64,000 nt of DNA from Longimicrobiales bacterium (GTDB lineage Bacteria > Gemmatimonadota > Gemmatimonadetes > Longimicrobiales > Gaopeijiaceae), in assembly GCA_028278645.1 (NCBI GenBank), contig JANQDZ010000016.1, positions 62,001 to 126,000 on the forward strand, given 5' to 3'. Below are positions 7,706-15,479 of the stretch, one piece after another (the stretch's first letter is position 1; each line of letters opens with the position of its first letter). The position numbers were made by a program, and so were the translations under genes. A model generated the notes under the pieces. The model did no database searches and had not been told where the DNA came from. It saw nothing but the letters and a program-made list of their open reading frames with translations.

Positions 7706-8968
7706 ATGCGCCGGATCACCCTAGTCTCCCTTACGTTTGTCTATTCGTCCTTCGCTTGCACGGAGTCCGTCTCGATCCCACCGGGCGTGTCTGTGCGGGA
7801 CAGCGCGGGTATCCAAATCGTTCATTCCTCACAATCAGTCTGGGAGTCCACCGGCCGGGGTTGGGTTGTTTCCCCCGATCCGGTCTTGGAAATCGGTGTC
7901 TTGGAAGGGCCGGACGAGTACCTCTTCTCCTCGCTGGTAGATGTCCAGCTCGGGCGGGGAAATCAGGTTTGGATAGCCGACAGAGGGATCAACTCCATCA
8001 GAATCTTCGAAGCAGACGGCACGCATCTTCGATCGACTGGGGGAGAAGGGGAGGGGCCCGGGGAGTTCCAGGCCCTGGAGGGATTCCTCCGAGTTCCTGA
8101 CGGTCTGATTGGGTATCAGGGCGCCCATGGACCCGCGAGCCTCTTTGACCTCTCTGGCTCGTTCCAGCGGACGATAAGCTTCGATGCCAGGCCGGAAGTG
8201 CGTGCGCCTTTTGTGGTGGGGACAGTCGAAGAAGAGACGGGTGTCTGGGCAGTGATCTCCCACTACCCTCAAGGCCAACAGGGTCGTACGGGCTTGTACG
8301 AGGATCAGATGCCGGTGTATGCCGATCTGCTGGAAGCGGATTCCGTCAGGGACTTCGGCCTCTTCACCGCCAGTCGGTTTGTGGGCGTTCCGGGACGCAG
8401 AGGCACGCCTCATTGGCAGGAGTATGGGCCATTCTTCACGATGGCAGTCAGTGCAACCCACCTTTTCTTGAGTTGGCCGGTGGAGTACTCCATCTCTCAA
8501 ATCGACACCGGTGGGCAGGTGGTGAGGATCCTCCGCCGTGATTGGGATCCATCACCGGTCGCCGAGGATGACCGACAGAAGTTCGTGGCGTCCCAACTCA
8601 CTTTCCCTGAAGGTAGGCAACCTCCACCGCCAATCCTGGACTTCCGTCGCCAACTGGTTGATGCCATGGTGTACCCGGAGCATCATCCGCCGCTTGACCG
8701 GCTGTTGGCAGACTCGGAAGGGAATCTCTGGGTTCGACAACATGAGCCCCACCGGCGCTTCGTGTCGGCTCAAAGCCCGCGAGTCCCGGCGGAAAGGACC
8801 GTCTGGGATGTGTTCGATCGGTCCGGTAGATGGTATGGCTCGATCTCACTCCCCGAACGTTTCCTGGCCACATGTATCACCAATGACCGCATTGCAGGGA
8901 TCTTCCTCGGGGAGTTCGATGTCGGATATGTGCGTGTGTATGCAATTGAGAAACCTGGTGGCGAGTGA
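7706..8968 (+). CDS. Six-bladed beta-propeller lipoprotein (paralog 5)
   Basis: Function unknown. From ATG 7706 (GGAGGG 6 nt upstream) the product has 420 residues and a short lipoprotein signal ending SSFAC (Cys18). The opening VRDSAGIQIV, the phrase DPVLEIG, the motif TGGEGEGPGEF and the closing VGYVRVYAIEK correspond point by point to paralog 2, so the two are recent paralogs by family standards. An alternative ATG at 7691 adds five residues with a weaker ribosome site. It lies between sites G and H. Confidence 0.76.
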   Translation: MRRITLVSLTFVYSSFACTESVSIPPGVSVRDSAGIQIVHSSQSVWESTGRGWVVSPDPVLEIGVLEGPDEYLFSSLVDVQLGRGNQVWIADRGINSIRIFEADGTHLRSTGGEGEGPGEFQALEGFLRVPDGLIGYQGAHGPASLFDLSGSFQRTISFDARPEVRAPFVVGTVEEETGVWAVISHYPQGQQGRTGLYEDQMPVYADLLEADSVRDFGLFTASRFVGVPGRRGTPHWQEYGPFFTMAVSATHLFLSWPVEYSISQIDTGGQVVRILRRDWDPSPVAEDDRQKFVASQLTFPEGRQPPPPILDFRRQLVDAMVYPEHHPPLDRLLADSEGNLWVRQHEPHRRFVSAQSPRVPAERTVWDVFDRSGRWYGSISLPERFLATCITNDRIAGIFLGEFDVGYVRVYAIEKPGGE

Positions 8969-9053
8969 AGGCGGCGACGCTCTCGTCAGGGGTGGGTAAG
9001 GGTGGCACAAGTTTTTCACCCGGGTGTGCTTGATCGGTGCGACCACACCCGCC

Positions 9054-9193
9054 CCATAACAGCGGTCATGCCGCACCCTCGTTGTCGATCGTAGTCCTTT
9101 GCAATGCACGGTTTCGGGCGGAGAAACATCATATTGATGGACGGCTCTGGGCCCCGGCCTTCGGCCGGTCCGGCAGCCCGCGATGCGCTATCC
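9054..9193 (+). repeat. attC-like site H (140 bp, degenerate core)
   Basis: The left end is CCATAACAGCGGTCATGCCG and the right end GGCAGCCCGCGATGCGCTAT; the core triplet is GCT instead of GTT. It aligns with site E over both ends. It sits inside the 383-bp stretch without a gene (8969-9351); the remaining 85 bp before and 158 bp after it show no further gene or clear promoter. Confidence 0.5.
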
Positions 9194-9351
9194 GCCACGA
9201 CGAAACCACCAACACAGGTGACGTGCGAGAAAAAGGGTTCCACGGAACCTCCATCGAAGGAACCCGGACCTTTAAGCCCGGTTAAGAAACTCAGTGAGGA
9301 ATCCGGGACCATACTCGGACCCGTACCATAGGCAAGCCTCAGGACCGACAA

Positions 9352-11892
9352 ATGCACTCACGCAGTTTGGCGCGATCCACTTCGAACAGGGTAACGACGC
9401 AGTTCCCGCTTGCCTCCCTCCTCGCCTTCCTGGCGATTCTTGTGACGGGCGTCTTTGATCCGGGCTCTGCACAGGCCGCCCATGGACAGCTCATCGATGC
9501 TGATACGCGCAACCCAGTAGAGGGCGCGTTGGTGGCTCTCATCGGTGCTGACGGAACGGTCCAGGACCAGCGGCTCACGAACGCCGACGGCCGCTTCCTT
9601 CTCCGGGGCCAGGGAGCCGGTAGGTTTACCCTTCGGGCTGAGCGGATCGGGTTCCGATCAGTGTCTTCCGGTCCTTTCCGTCTCGCAGCTGGCCAGCTCT
9701 TACGCATCGACTTGGAAACGGGGCGGAACGCCATTCAACTGGATGGCATAACTGTGCACGGAGAGCAGCGGTGCGTGGTCCGCCCCGGGGAGGGGCTGGA
9801 GATCGCGCGGGTTTGGGAAGAGGCCCGAAAGGCCCTGGCGATGCAACGTTGGACGGAGCAGGAGGGCAGCTACTGGTTCAAGGTTCAGAACTACTCCCGT
9901 GACCTAGACCGCGATGCCCGCAGGGTCCTGGCAGAATCCCGCAACACCAGGGCCGGCCTCTCTCAGAATCCCATCGGAAGCCTACCGGCAGAAGATCTGA
10001 TGACCGAAGGCTTCATTCAGAGGAATCCCGACGAGTCCCTTCAGTACTATGGCCCCGATGCCTCGACGCTCCTCTCGGACATCTTCCTCGACAGACATTG
10101 TTTCCAGTTAGAAACGAACGAAGACGAGCCCGACCTCCTGGGCCTGGCCTTCGAGCCGGTGGAGCGAAGGGACATCCCGGACATCCAGGGCACCCTTTGG
10201 CTTGAGCGGAGCTCTTCGGCCCTGCAGTTCCTCGAATACCGGTATACCTGGGCCCCGCACCCGGACGCGCGGAGATTAGCCCGGGGGAGAGTGGATTTCG
10301 AGGAGCTCCCCAATGGAGCTTGGATTGTCCGGAAGTGGTGGATCCAAATGCCACAAATCGGGAGAGAGGAAGCCCGGTTCGACCGGAGGGAACGTCCGGG
10401 AATCGGGGTGGTCGGCATTCGGGAGACCGGCGGGGAGATCGTCGGGATCAGGACTCAGGATCAGCAGGAGGTGTCCAGGGCGGAGAGAGGCCTGGTAGCG
10501 GGGTTGGTCTGGGACAGTACCCGGGCCGCTCCCCTGGGAGGGGCGAAGGTCTACCTCTTAGGCACGTCCTACGCTGGCACCAGCAACGCGGAAGGGCAGT
10601 TCCTCATTGACGGTGTTCCCGAAGGTGTTTTCCGAGCCACCTTCACCCACCCACGCCTGGATACTCTGGCGACCCTGGGCACGGGCATGGAGGTCGAGGT
10701 CGCTCCCGGCAAAGCGTCGGAGATCCGGCTCGCGGTCCCTTCCATCGCTAGCATCATCTCCGAAGTGTGTGCCGATAGATCGCGAGAGGACGCCTCGGGC
10801 GTCATCCGGGGGCGGGTTCTGGACACGGAGACCGGCCGGCCCGTTCCGGAAGCGTCGGTGAGCCTCACCTGGCAGGTGGTCTCCCGCCCATCCGGGTGGC
10901 TGAGGGGGGATGACATGATCATCGAAACCACGACGGATGACCACGGTCGCTTCACGGTCTGCAACACTCCGGCCCAGGAACTCATTGAGATCCAGGCGAA
11001 AACCGACGAGGGCAGGAGTGATATCCTGAGGTTTCAGATCGAAAGGGATTCCTACACCACCATCGGCCTCGAGGTAAACCCGGACGCTGGAGTTTCGGTC
11101 TCTGAGCGCGGTGTTGCGGCTCCAGGCGACGTTGGCGTCCGAACCGTGCGTGGACAGGTTCTGGACTCTGTCGCGGGGACTCCGGTGAGCTTTGCGCGAG
11201 TCACGCTTGTCGACGAGGACGAACAGCAAGTCGCGCTGACGGTTTCCGATGTCCAGGGTCGTTTTCGGCTTCAGGCTTCAGAGCCAGGTCGTTACCGGCT
11301 GACGATCCAGGCGGAGTTCTACGAGGAAGGGTCCCATGGGCCCATCACTCTGACCGACGAAGAAGGGCTTGCCCTTACCGTCGAACTCAACCCTCTCCCC
11401 GTCGAGTTACGAGGGTTTGTTGTAGACGTCGAGCGGCAGTCCCCCCGTCTGGCCTTGGAGGGGGTCTACGATCGGATGACCCACGGTTTTGGCAACTACT
11501 TCGACCGGGAGAAGATCGATGCCCGACCGGGGAGGCCGGTGATCGACCTCATCGCTCAGCTGCCTATGGTGGGGTTCTTCCCCGACACCCTGGGTGGGGG
11601 CGAGGGAGTTTTCTTCAGACACAGACAGTTCCAGAGGCTGATCATTCCTCAAGAGAAGGTTCCTATCTGCTTCCCCCAGGTGTACCTCAATGGCGCCCTG
11701 TTCGCACCGGGAGGAGAGTTCCCTTCAAGGCTGGACCGTGTGTTCCTCGACGATCTCGAGGCCATCGAGGTCTACGAGTCGCCGGCCTTCCTTCCCGGGC
11801 GGTTCAACGGGATCAATTCCAAGTGCGGCACCATCGTGCTCTGGACTCGCGGGGAAGAAGAGGCTTGGTCGCAGGAAGTGCCAAGCGAATGA
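9352..11892 (+). CDS. Carboxypeptidase-regulatory-like and TonB-plug-like secreted protein
   Basis: Function unknown. An 846-residue exported protein with a signal sequence ending near GSAQAAHG. At least three carboxypeptidase regulatory-like (transthyretin-like) beta-sandwich units are visible: GQLIDADTRNPVEGALVAL near residue 44, GVIRGRVLDTETGRPVPEAS near 483, and TVRGQVLDSVAGTPVSFARV near 600. The last 170 residues look like a TonB-receptor plug (LDDLEAIEVYESPAF, then CGTIVLWTRG), but no beta-barrel follows. The middle segment, about residues 130-370, is the type often seen in Gemmatimonadota proteins of this kind. It may be a surface or periplasmic binding component; this is inference. 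It lies between sites H and I. Confidence 0.7.
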   Translation: MHSRSLARSTSNRVTTQFPLASLLAFLAILVTGVFDPGSAQAAHGQLIDADTRNPVEGALVALIGADGTVQDQRLTNADGRFLLRGQGAGRFTLRAERIGFRSVSSGPFRLAAGQLLRIDLETGRNAIQLDGITVHGEQRCVVRPGEGLEIARVWEEARKALAMQRWTEQEGSYWFKVQNYSRDLDRDARRVLAESRNTRAGLSQNPIGSLPAEDLMTEGFIQRNPDESLQYYGPDASTLLSDIFLDRHCFQLETNEDEPDLLGLAFEPVERRDIPDIQGTLWLERSSSALQFLEYRYTWAPHPDARRLARGRVDFEELPNGAWIVRKWWIQMPQIGREEARFDRRERPGIGVVGIRETGGEIVGIRTQDQQEVSRAERGLVAGLVWDSTRAAPLGGAKVYLLGTSYAGTSNAEGQFLIDGVPEGVFRATFTHPRLDTLATLGTGMEVEVAPGKASEIRLAVPSIASIISEVCADRSREDASGVIRGRVLDTETGRPVPEASVSLTWQVVSRPSGWLRGDDMIIETTTDDHGRFTVCNTPAQELIEIQAKTDEGRSDILRFQIERDSYTTIGLEVNPDAGVSVSERGVAAPGDVGVRTVRGQVLDSVAGTPVSFARVTLVDEDEQQVALTVSDVQGRFRLQASEPGRYRLTIQAEFYEEGSHGPITLTDEEGLALTVELNPLPVELRGFVVDVERQSPRLALEGVYDRMTHGFGNYFDREKIDARPGRPVIDLIAQLPMVGFFPDTLGGGEGVFFRHRQFQRLIIPQEKVPICFPQVYLNGALFAPGGEFPSRLDRVFLDDLEAIEVYESPAFLPGRFNGINSKCGTIVLWTRGEEEAWSQEVPSE

Positions 11893-11923
11893 GTGGGCGT
11901 GCCAGACGGCTGATCCTCGTGGC

Positions 11924-11997
11924 TCATAACAGCGGGCTGTGCCGCCAAGGCGAGTGCTCTTCGGCCCAGCTCTCGAACTCCCCAGAAAGGCTTAGAA
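11924..11997 (+). repeat. attC-like site I, strongly degenerate
   Basis: The left end TCATAACAGCGGGCTGTGCC is a near-perfect left arm, but the right end (CCCAGAAAGGCTTAGAA) has lost most of the consensus and the core reads CTT. It ends 2 bp before the start codon of the RCC1 gene. It is probably a fossil or truncated site. Confidence 0.4.
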
Positions 11998-11998
11998 A

Positions 11999-13087
11999 AT
12001 GTACCGAATGCCGCGCGTTGGATTGAACCTACTGGTGATTCTAGGCCTGACCGCTTGCGACAGTGACGCGACGGGCCCGGAGTTGATTCCTTTGTCTTTC
12101 ATCTCCGTGGACGTCGGCTACGACCACACCTGCGGTGTGGCTACCAATGGTGAAGCCTACTGCTGGGGCCTGGGCCAAGCCGTTCCGACGCTGGTTTCCA
12201 CGGACCTGGTCTTTTCGAGCCTGAGCGCTGGTACGGACCTCACCTGTGGCGTGACCCCAGTGGGAGAAACCTACTGTTGGTCCGGGTTCAGTCCGGATCC
12301 CGAGTTGGTTCCGGGAGGCTTTCGTTTCGACCAGGTGAGCGTGGGCCTACTCCACCGATGTGGGGTGACCACAACCGGCGAGGCCTACTGCTGGGGGCTG
12401 GGGTACGCCGGCCAAATCGGGGACGGGTCGACGGAGGAGAGAACTGAGCCGACCCTGGTTTCGGGCGATATCACCTTCTCGACCGTCAGCGCTGGGCATG
12501 AACATACCTGTGGGGTAGCTACCGACGGGAAGGCGTACTGTTGGGGCCAGGGTTTCTTTGGCCAGCTCGGGAACGGGTCAAAAGAAGACAAGCTGGTTCC
12601 GACCTTGGTGTCAGGCGGCTTCATTTTCACGGAGGTGAGCGTCGACCAACGCCATAAGACCGCAAACCACACCTGCGGGGTAACGACGGACAGCGAAGCA
12701 TACTGCTGGGGAGGGAGCGATCACGGCGAGCTCGGGATTGGGGTAGGACAAGCCTACGAGGCGACACCTGCCTTGGTGCTAGGTGGCCACGATTTCGCCT
12801 CCGTGAGTACCGCCGCTGACCACACGTGCGGAGTAACCACGGGCGGGGAAGCCCTTTGTTGGGGAATGGGCGGGCTCCTGGGGAACGGGTTGGAGGAACA
12901 GAGTTTGGTTCCTACGCCGGTTTCGGGTGGCCTAAACTTCGAATCCCTAAGTACTGGCTGGCAGCACACCTGTGGAGTGACGACAGGAGGAGAGGCTTAC
13001 TGCTGGGGAGCCGGCGGGGGACGACTCGGGAACGGGACGGGGGACTCTAAGCTTGTGCCCACGAAAGTGTCTGATGGTATGGGATGA
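11999..13087 (+). CDS. RCC1-repeat lipoprotein
   Basis: Function unknown. A 362-residue lipoprotein with a short signal ending LGLTAC (Cys18). The rest is seven RCC1-type repeats of about 45-50 residues, each with a core like HTCGVTTGGEAYCWG. Seven repeats would close a seven-bladed propeller. Each repeat carries a Cys pair (CGV and YCWG), which suggests disulphides outside the cytoplasm. Bacterial RCC1 proteins occur in Gemmatimonadota and Myxococcota; their ligands are unknown. A GAAAGG ribosome site lies within degenerate site I. The stop overlaps the next gene's start (ATGA), implying joint translation. Confidence 0.82.
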   Translation: MYRMPRVGLNLLVILGLTACDSDATGPELIPLSFISVDVGYDHTCGVATNGEAYCWGLGQAVPTLVSTDLVFSSLSAGTDLTCGVTPVGETYCWSGFSPDPELVPGGFRFDQVSVGLLHRCGVTTTGEAYCWGLGYAGQIGDGSTEERTEPTLVSGDITFSTVSAGHEHTCGVATDGKAYCWGQGFFGQLGNGSKEDKLVPTLVSGGFIFTEVSVDQRHKTANHTCGVTTDSEAYCWGGSDHGELGIGVGQAYEATPALVLGGHDFASVSTAADHTCGVTTGGEALCWGMGGLLGNGLEEQSLVPTPVSGGLNFESLSTGWQHTCGVTTGGEAYCWGAGGGRLGNGTGDSKLVPTKVSDGMG

Positions 13088-14022
13088 ACGGGGTGACGGG
13101 AGCTGGGCCCGAATCTGCGGATAGGAGATTCCAGCAACCCACTTCGGAGGTTTCGTTGTTCATCGAATTCAACGGATTTCCACGATACCTGAGAGGTCGG
13201 CTTCCCGGGGTCGGCGCCTTCGTGCTCCCATTCCTGGCTTGCGCTCTCCTCCGGCCGACGGCTACGGAATCTCAGACCGTTTCCGGTCGCCTCATCGACA
13301 ATGAAACCCGCCGAGGCGTGGTGAATGGAACGGTGGCCCTGGTAGACACGATGGGAATTCCCGTGGCACGCGTCCTTTCGGGTTCCGACGGGGAGTATGT
13401 GGTCAGGGCGCCCAAGCCTGGGCGCTACACCCTGAGGGGGTCCGGAATGGGATATCGGGGGGGGCTTTTGTCCCAATTGGATCTGGCTGAGGGAGATGAG
13501 GTGCATCTCGATCTCTACCTGGCACCGGCCCCAATCGCATTGGAGCCCATATCTATCACCGGTAGCCGGGTCCGACAGGAGCTAGAGCGACAGGGGTTCT
13601 GGCGGCGAAGAGAGGCTGGGACCGGGTTCCATCTGACTCCGGGTCAGCTTGCCTTCAGGCCCCCGGTGACCGAAGCCGAGCTCATCGGTCGAGCCCCCTT
13701 CGTGTACCTTGACCGGGTCACAAGATGGGACGGAACGATTCCCAAGATGCGGTCATTCGGCGAGGAGTGTGTACCGGCGGTCCTGGTGGACGACATCCCA
13801 GTGCCGGTGGGCCGACCGATCGGGATCAATGAGCCACCGCCGACCCTGGAGGAATACGTGAACTTCGCCGACATCACCGCTCTTGAGGTCTATAGGGGTT
13901 TCGGCGAGATACCTCACGAGCTGACGCTCCCGTTCGAGAGGTGCGGGGTGATCATGATCTGGACTGTTTGGAGCGAAGGCCGGAACAGGATTCGAAGGCC
14001 GCCACGGGATGATCCGCGGTAG
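13084..14022 (+). CDS. Carboxypeptidase-regulatory-like and TonB-plug-like protein, short form
   Basis: Function unknown. A 312-residue protein with an N-terminal hydrophobic segment (about residues 39-62), one carboxypeptidase regulatory-like domain (SGRLIDNETRRGVVNGTVAL to YTLRGSGMGYRGG) and a plug-like tail. The tail contains VLVDDIPVPVG, ADITALEVYRG and CGVIMIWT, matching the tail of the 846-residue protein at 9352, but there is no outer-membrane barrel. The ATG overlaps the stop of the RCC1 gene by 4 bp, so the two are likely co-translated and may work together. No attC-like element follows. It is the last gene of the accessory region. Confidence 0.7.
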   Translation: MNGVTGAGPESADRRFQQPTSEVSLFIEFNGFPRYLRGRLPGVGAFVLPFLACALLRPTATESQTVSGRLIDNETRRGVVNGTVALVDTMGIPVARVLSGSDGEYVVRAPKPGRYTLRGSGMGYRGGLLSQLDLAEGDEVHLDLYLAPAPIALEPISITGSRVRQELERQGFWRRREAGTGFHLTPGQLAFRPPVTEAELIGRAPFVYLDRVTRWDGTIPKMRSFGEECVPAVLVDDIPVPVGRPIGINEPPPTLEEYVNFADITALEVYRGFGEIPHELTLPFERCGVIMIWTVWSEGRNRIRRPPRDDPR

Positions 14023-14026
14023 TTCA

Positions 14027-14055
14027 TTGACCCCCCTAAGGCCCTGATCTACGTT
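14027..14055 (+). promoter_or_regulatory. Candidate sigma-70-type promoter for the phosphomannomutase operon
   Basis: TTGACC (14027-14032), a 17-bp spacer and TACGTT (14050-14055). It lies in the short gap between the accessory array and the first backbone gene, where a promoter would be needed. Confidence 0.35.
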
Positions 14056-14108
14056 CGATATCTCGCCCCGGAATGGGGATCAACTCCAAAACTGACACGC
14101 GGAATCAA

Positions 14109-15479
14109 ATGGACCTTGTTACGCATATTTTCAGGGAGTACGACATCCGGGGGATCGTCGATCGTGACCTGGATGAATCCGTTACTCGGCTGGTCGGCCG
14201 CGCATACGGTACGGTGATGGTGGAAACCCTCGGCGGCGGCCCGGCCCGGGTTGCGGTGGGCCAGGACAACCGGCCCCACTCCCCTCGCTTGGCCCAGGGC
14301 CTGATGGACGGACTCATGAGCGCGGGTGTTGATGTGGTGAGCCTTGGTACGGTCCCGACTCCCCTGGCCCTCTGGGCCGAGGACAGGCTCGAGACCGACG
14401 GGGCCATCCAGATCACGGGATCCCACAACCCCCCTGACTATAACGGGATCAAGATGACCCTCCAGAAGAAGTCCTTCTTCGGAGCGGCCATCCAGGACCT
14501 CCTCGATCGGATCCAATCCGGGCGCCTCGCGGAGGGTAATGGTTCCCTGGTCCACCAGGACGTGATTGCCGACTACGTCACCGAGGTGGCCGAAGGTTTC
14601 CAACTCCCGCGGGCAGTCAAAGTGGTGGTCGACTGTGGGAACGGAGCCGGGTCACTGGTGGCAACCGATCTTCTATCCGCCATCGGGGCTGAGGTCATAC
14701 CCCTCTACTGCGAGTCGGACGGCACTTTCCCCAACCACCACCCCGATCCCACGGTTGATGAGTATCTGGTGGACATGATCGACCTGGTGCGAGAGCGGGA
14801 GGCTGATCTCGGGATCGCTTTCGATGGTGATGCGGACCGGATTGGCGCCGTGGACGAGAGCGGGACCGTAGTCAGGGGGGACATTCTCCTTCTCCTGTTC
14901 GGATTGGACATCCTCGACACTCTTGGCCCGGGCCAGAAGTTGGTGTTTGATGTGAAATGCTCTCAAGTCCTGCCCGAGGTGTTCGAAGCCGCCGGCGGGG
15001 AGCCAGTGATGTGGAGGACCGGACACTCCCATATCAAAGCCAGGATGAAAGAGTTGGGGGCTCCACTAGGAGGTGAGTTGTCGGGCCATATCTGCTTTGC
15101 CGACAACTACATCGGGATTGACGATGCGCCGTATGATGCCTGCCGGTTGGTCGATCTCTTGGCCCGGAAGAACCGACCCCTCTCGGAGTTGGTGGCCGAG
15201 CTGCCCCAATACGTGGCCACCCCGGAGATCCGGATCGAGGTGGACGAGGAGAAGAAGTGGGAGGTGGTGGACCGGGCTTTGGACCACTTCCGCCAGAGCC
15301 ATGACGTCATTGACGTGGATGGGGCGAGGGTCCTCTTTGGCGACGGGTGGGGTTTGCTCCGGACTTCAAACACTCAGCCCGTGATCGTAGCCCGGTTCGA
15401 AGCTCGGACCCCGGAGCGACTGGCTGAAATCCAGGGCCTGATGGAGGACTGGCTCGCTACCCAGGGAATCCATGTCTGA
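14109..15479 (+). CDS. manB: Phosphomannomutase/phosphoglucomutase
   Basis: An alpha-D-phosphohexomutase of the AlgC/ManB type that interconverts hexose 6-phosphate and 1-phosphate, feeding nucleotide-sugar synthesis for LPS and other glycans. The phosphoserine loop ITGSHNPPDYNG, the metal loop FDGDADRIG, the sugar-binding GGELSGH and the phosphate-binding RTSNTQP are all present in the right order. From ATG 14109 the product is 456 residues, a normal length; ATG 14073 is a possible alternative adding 12 residues, and neither has a strong ribosome site. The next gene starts inside its 3' end. Whether it prefers mannose or glucose phosphates cannot be told from sequence. Confidence 0.9.
   Translation: MDLVTHIFREYDIRGIVDRDLDESVTRLVGRAYGTVMVETLGGGPARVAVGQDNRPHSPRLAQGLMDGLMSAGVDVVSLGTVPTPLALWAEDRLETDGAIQITGSHNPPDYNGIKMTLQKKSFFGAAIQDLLDRIQSGRLAEGNGSLVHQDVIADYVTEVAEGFQLPRAVKVVVDCGNGAGSLVATDLLSAIGAEVIPLYCESDGTFPNHHPDPTVDEYLVDMIDLVREREADLGIAFDGDADRIGAVDESGTVVRGDILLLLFGLDILDTLGPGQKLVFDVKCSQVLPEVFEAAGGEPVMWRTGHSHIKARMKELGAPLGGELSGHICFADNYIGIDDAPYDACRLVDLLARKNRPLSELVAELPQYVATPEIRIEVDEEKKWEVVDRALDHFRQSHDVIDVDGARVLFGDGWGLLRTSNTQPVIVARFEARTPERLAEIQGLMEDWLATQGIHV

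Larger units (their letters stand above)
1..14022 (+). mobile_element. Integron-like gene cassette array, partly decayed (left end outside window)
   Basis: All ten genes here are on the + strand. Up to about 12 kb they are separated by palindromic elements whose right ends share the consensus GGCAGCCCGCGAGGCGTTA and whose left ends resemble TAACAGCGGG. One gene (or one coupled pair) per unit, with a palindrome after each gene, is the layout of integron cassettes. No integrase gene or attI lies in the window; by cassette polarity they should be to the left. Several sites have lost the GTT recombination triplet, so parts of the array are probably fixed. The right border is taken at the end of the second plug protein, because no attC-like element follows and backbone genes begin. 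The alternative is an intergenic repeat family that merely resembles attC. Confidence 0.7.

Noticed and set aside
1-12000. CRISPR array
   Set aside because: Repeat spacing is 0.7-2.7 kb with genes between the repeats, and the elements are too long and diverse.
14023-14108. A last attC-like site after the array
   Set aside because: No left or right arm consensus is present; only a candidate promoter is seen.
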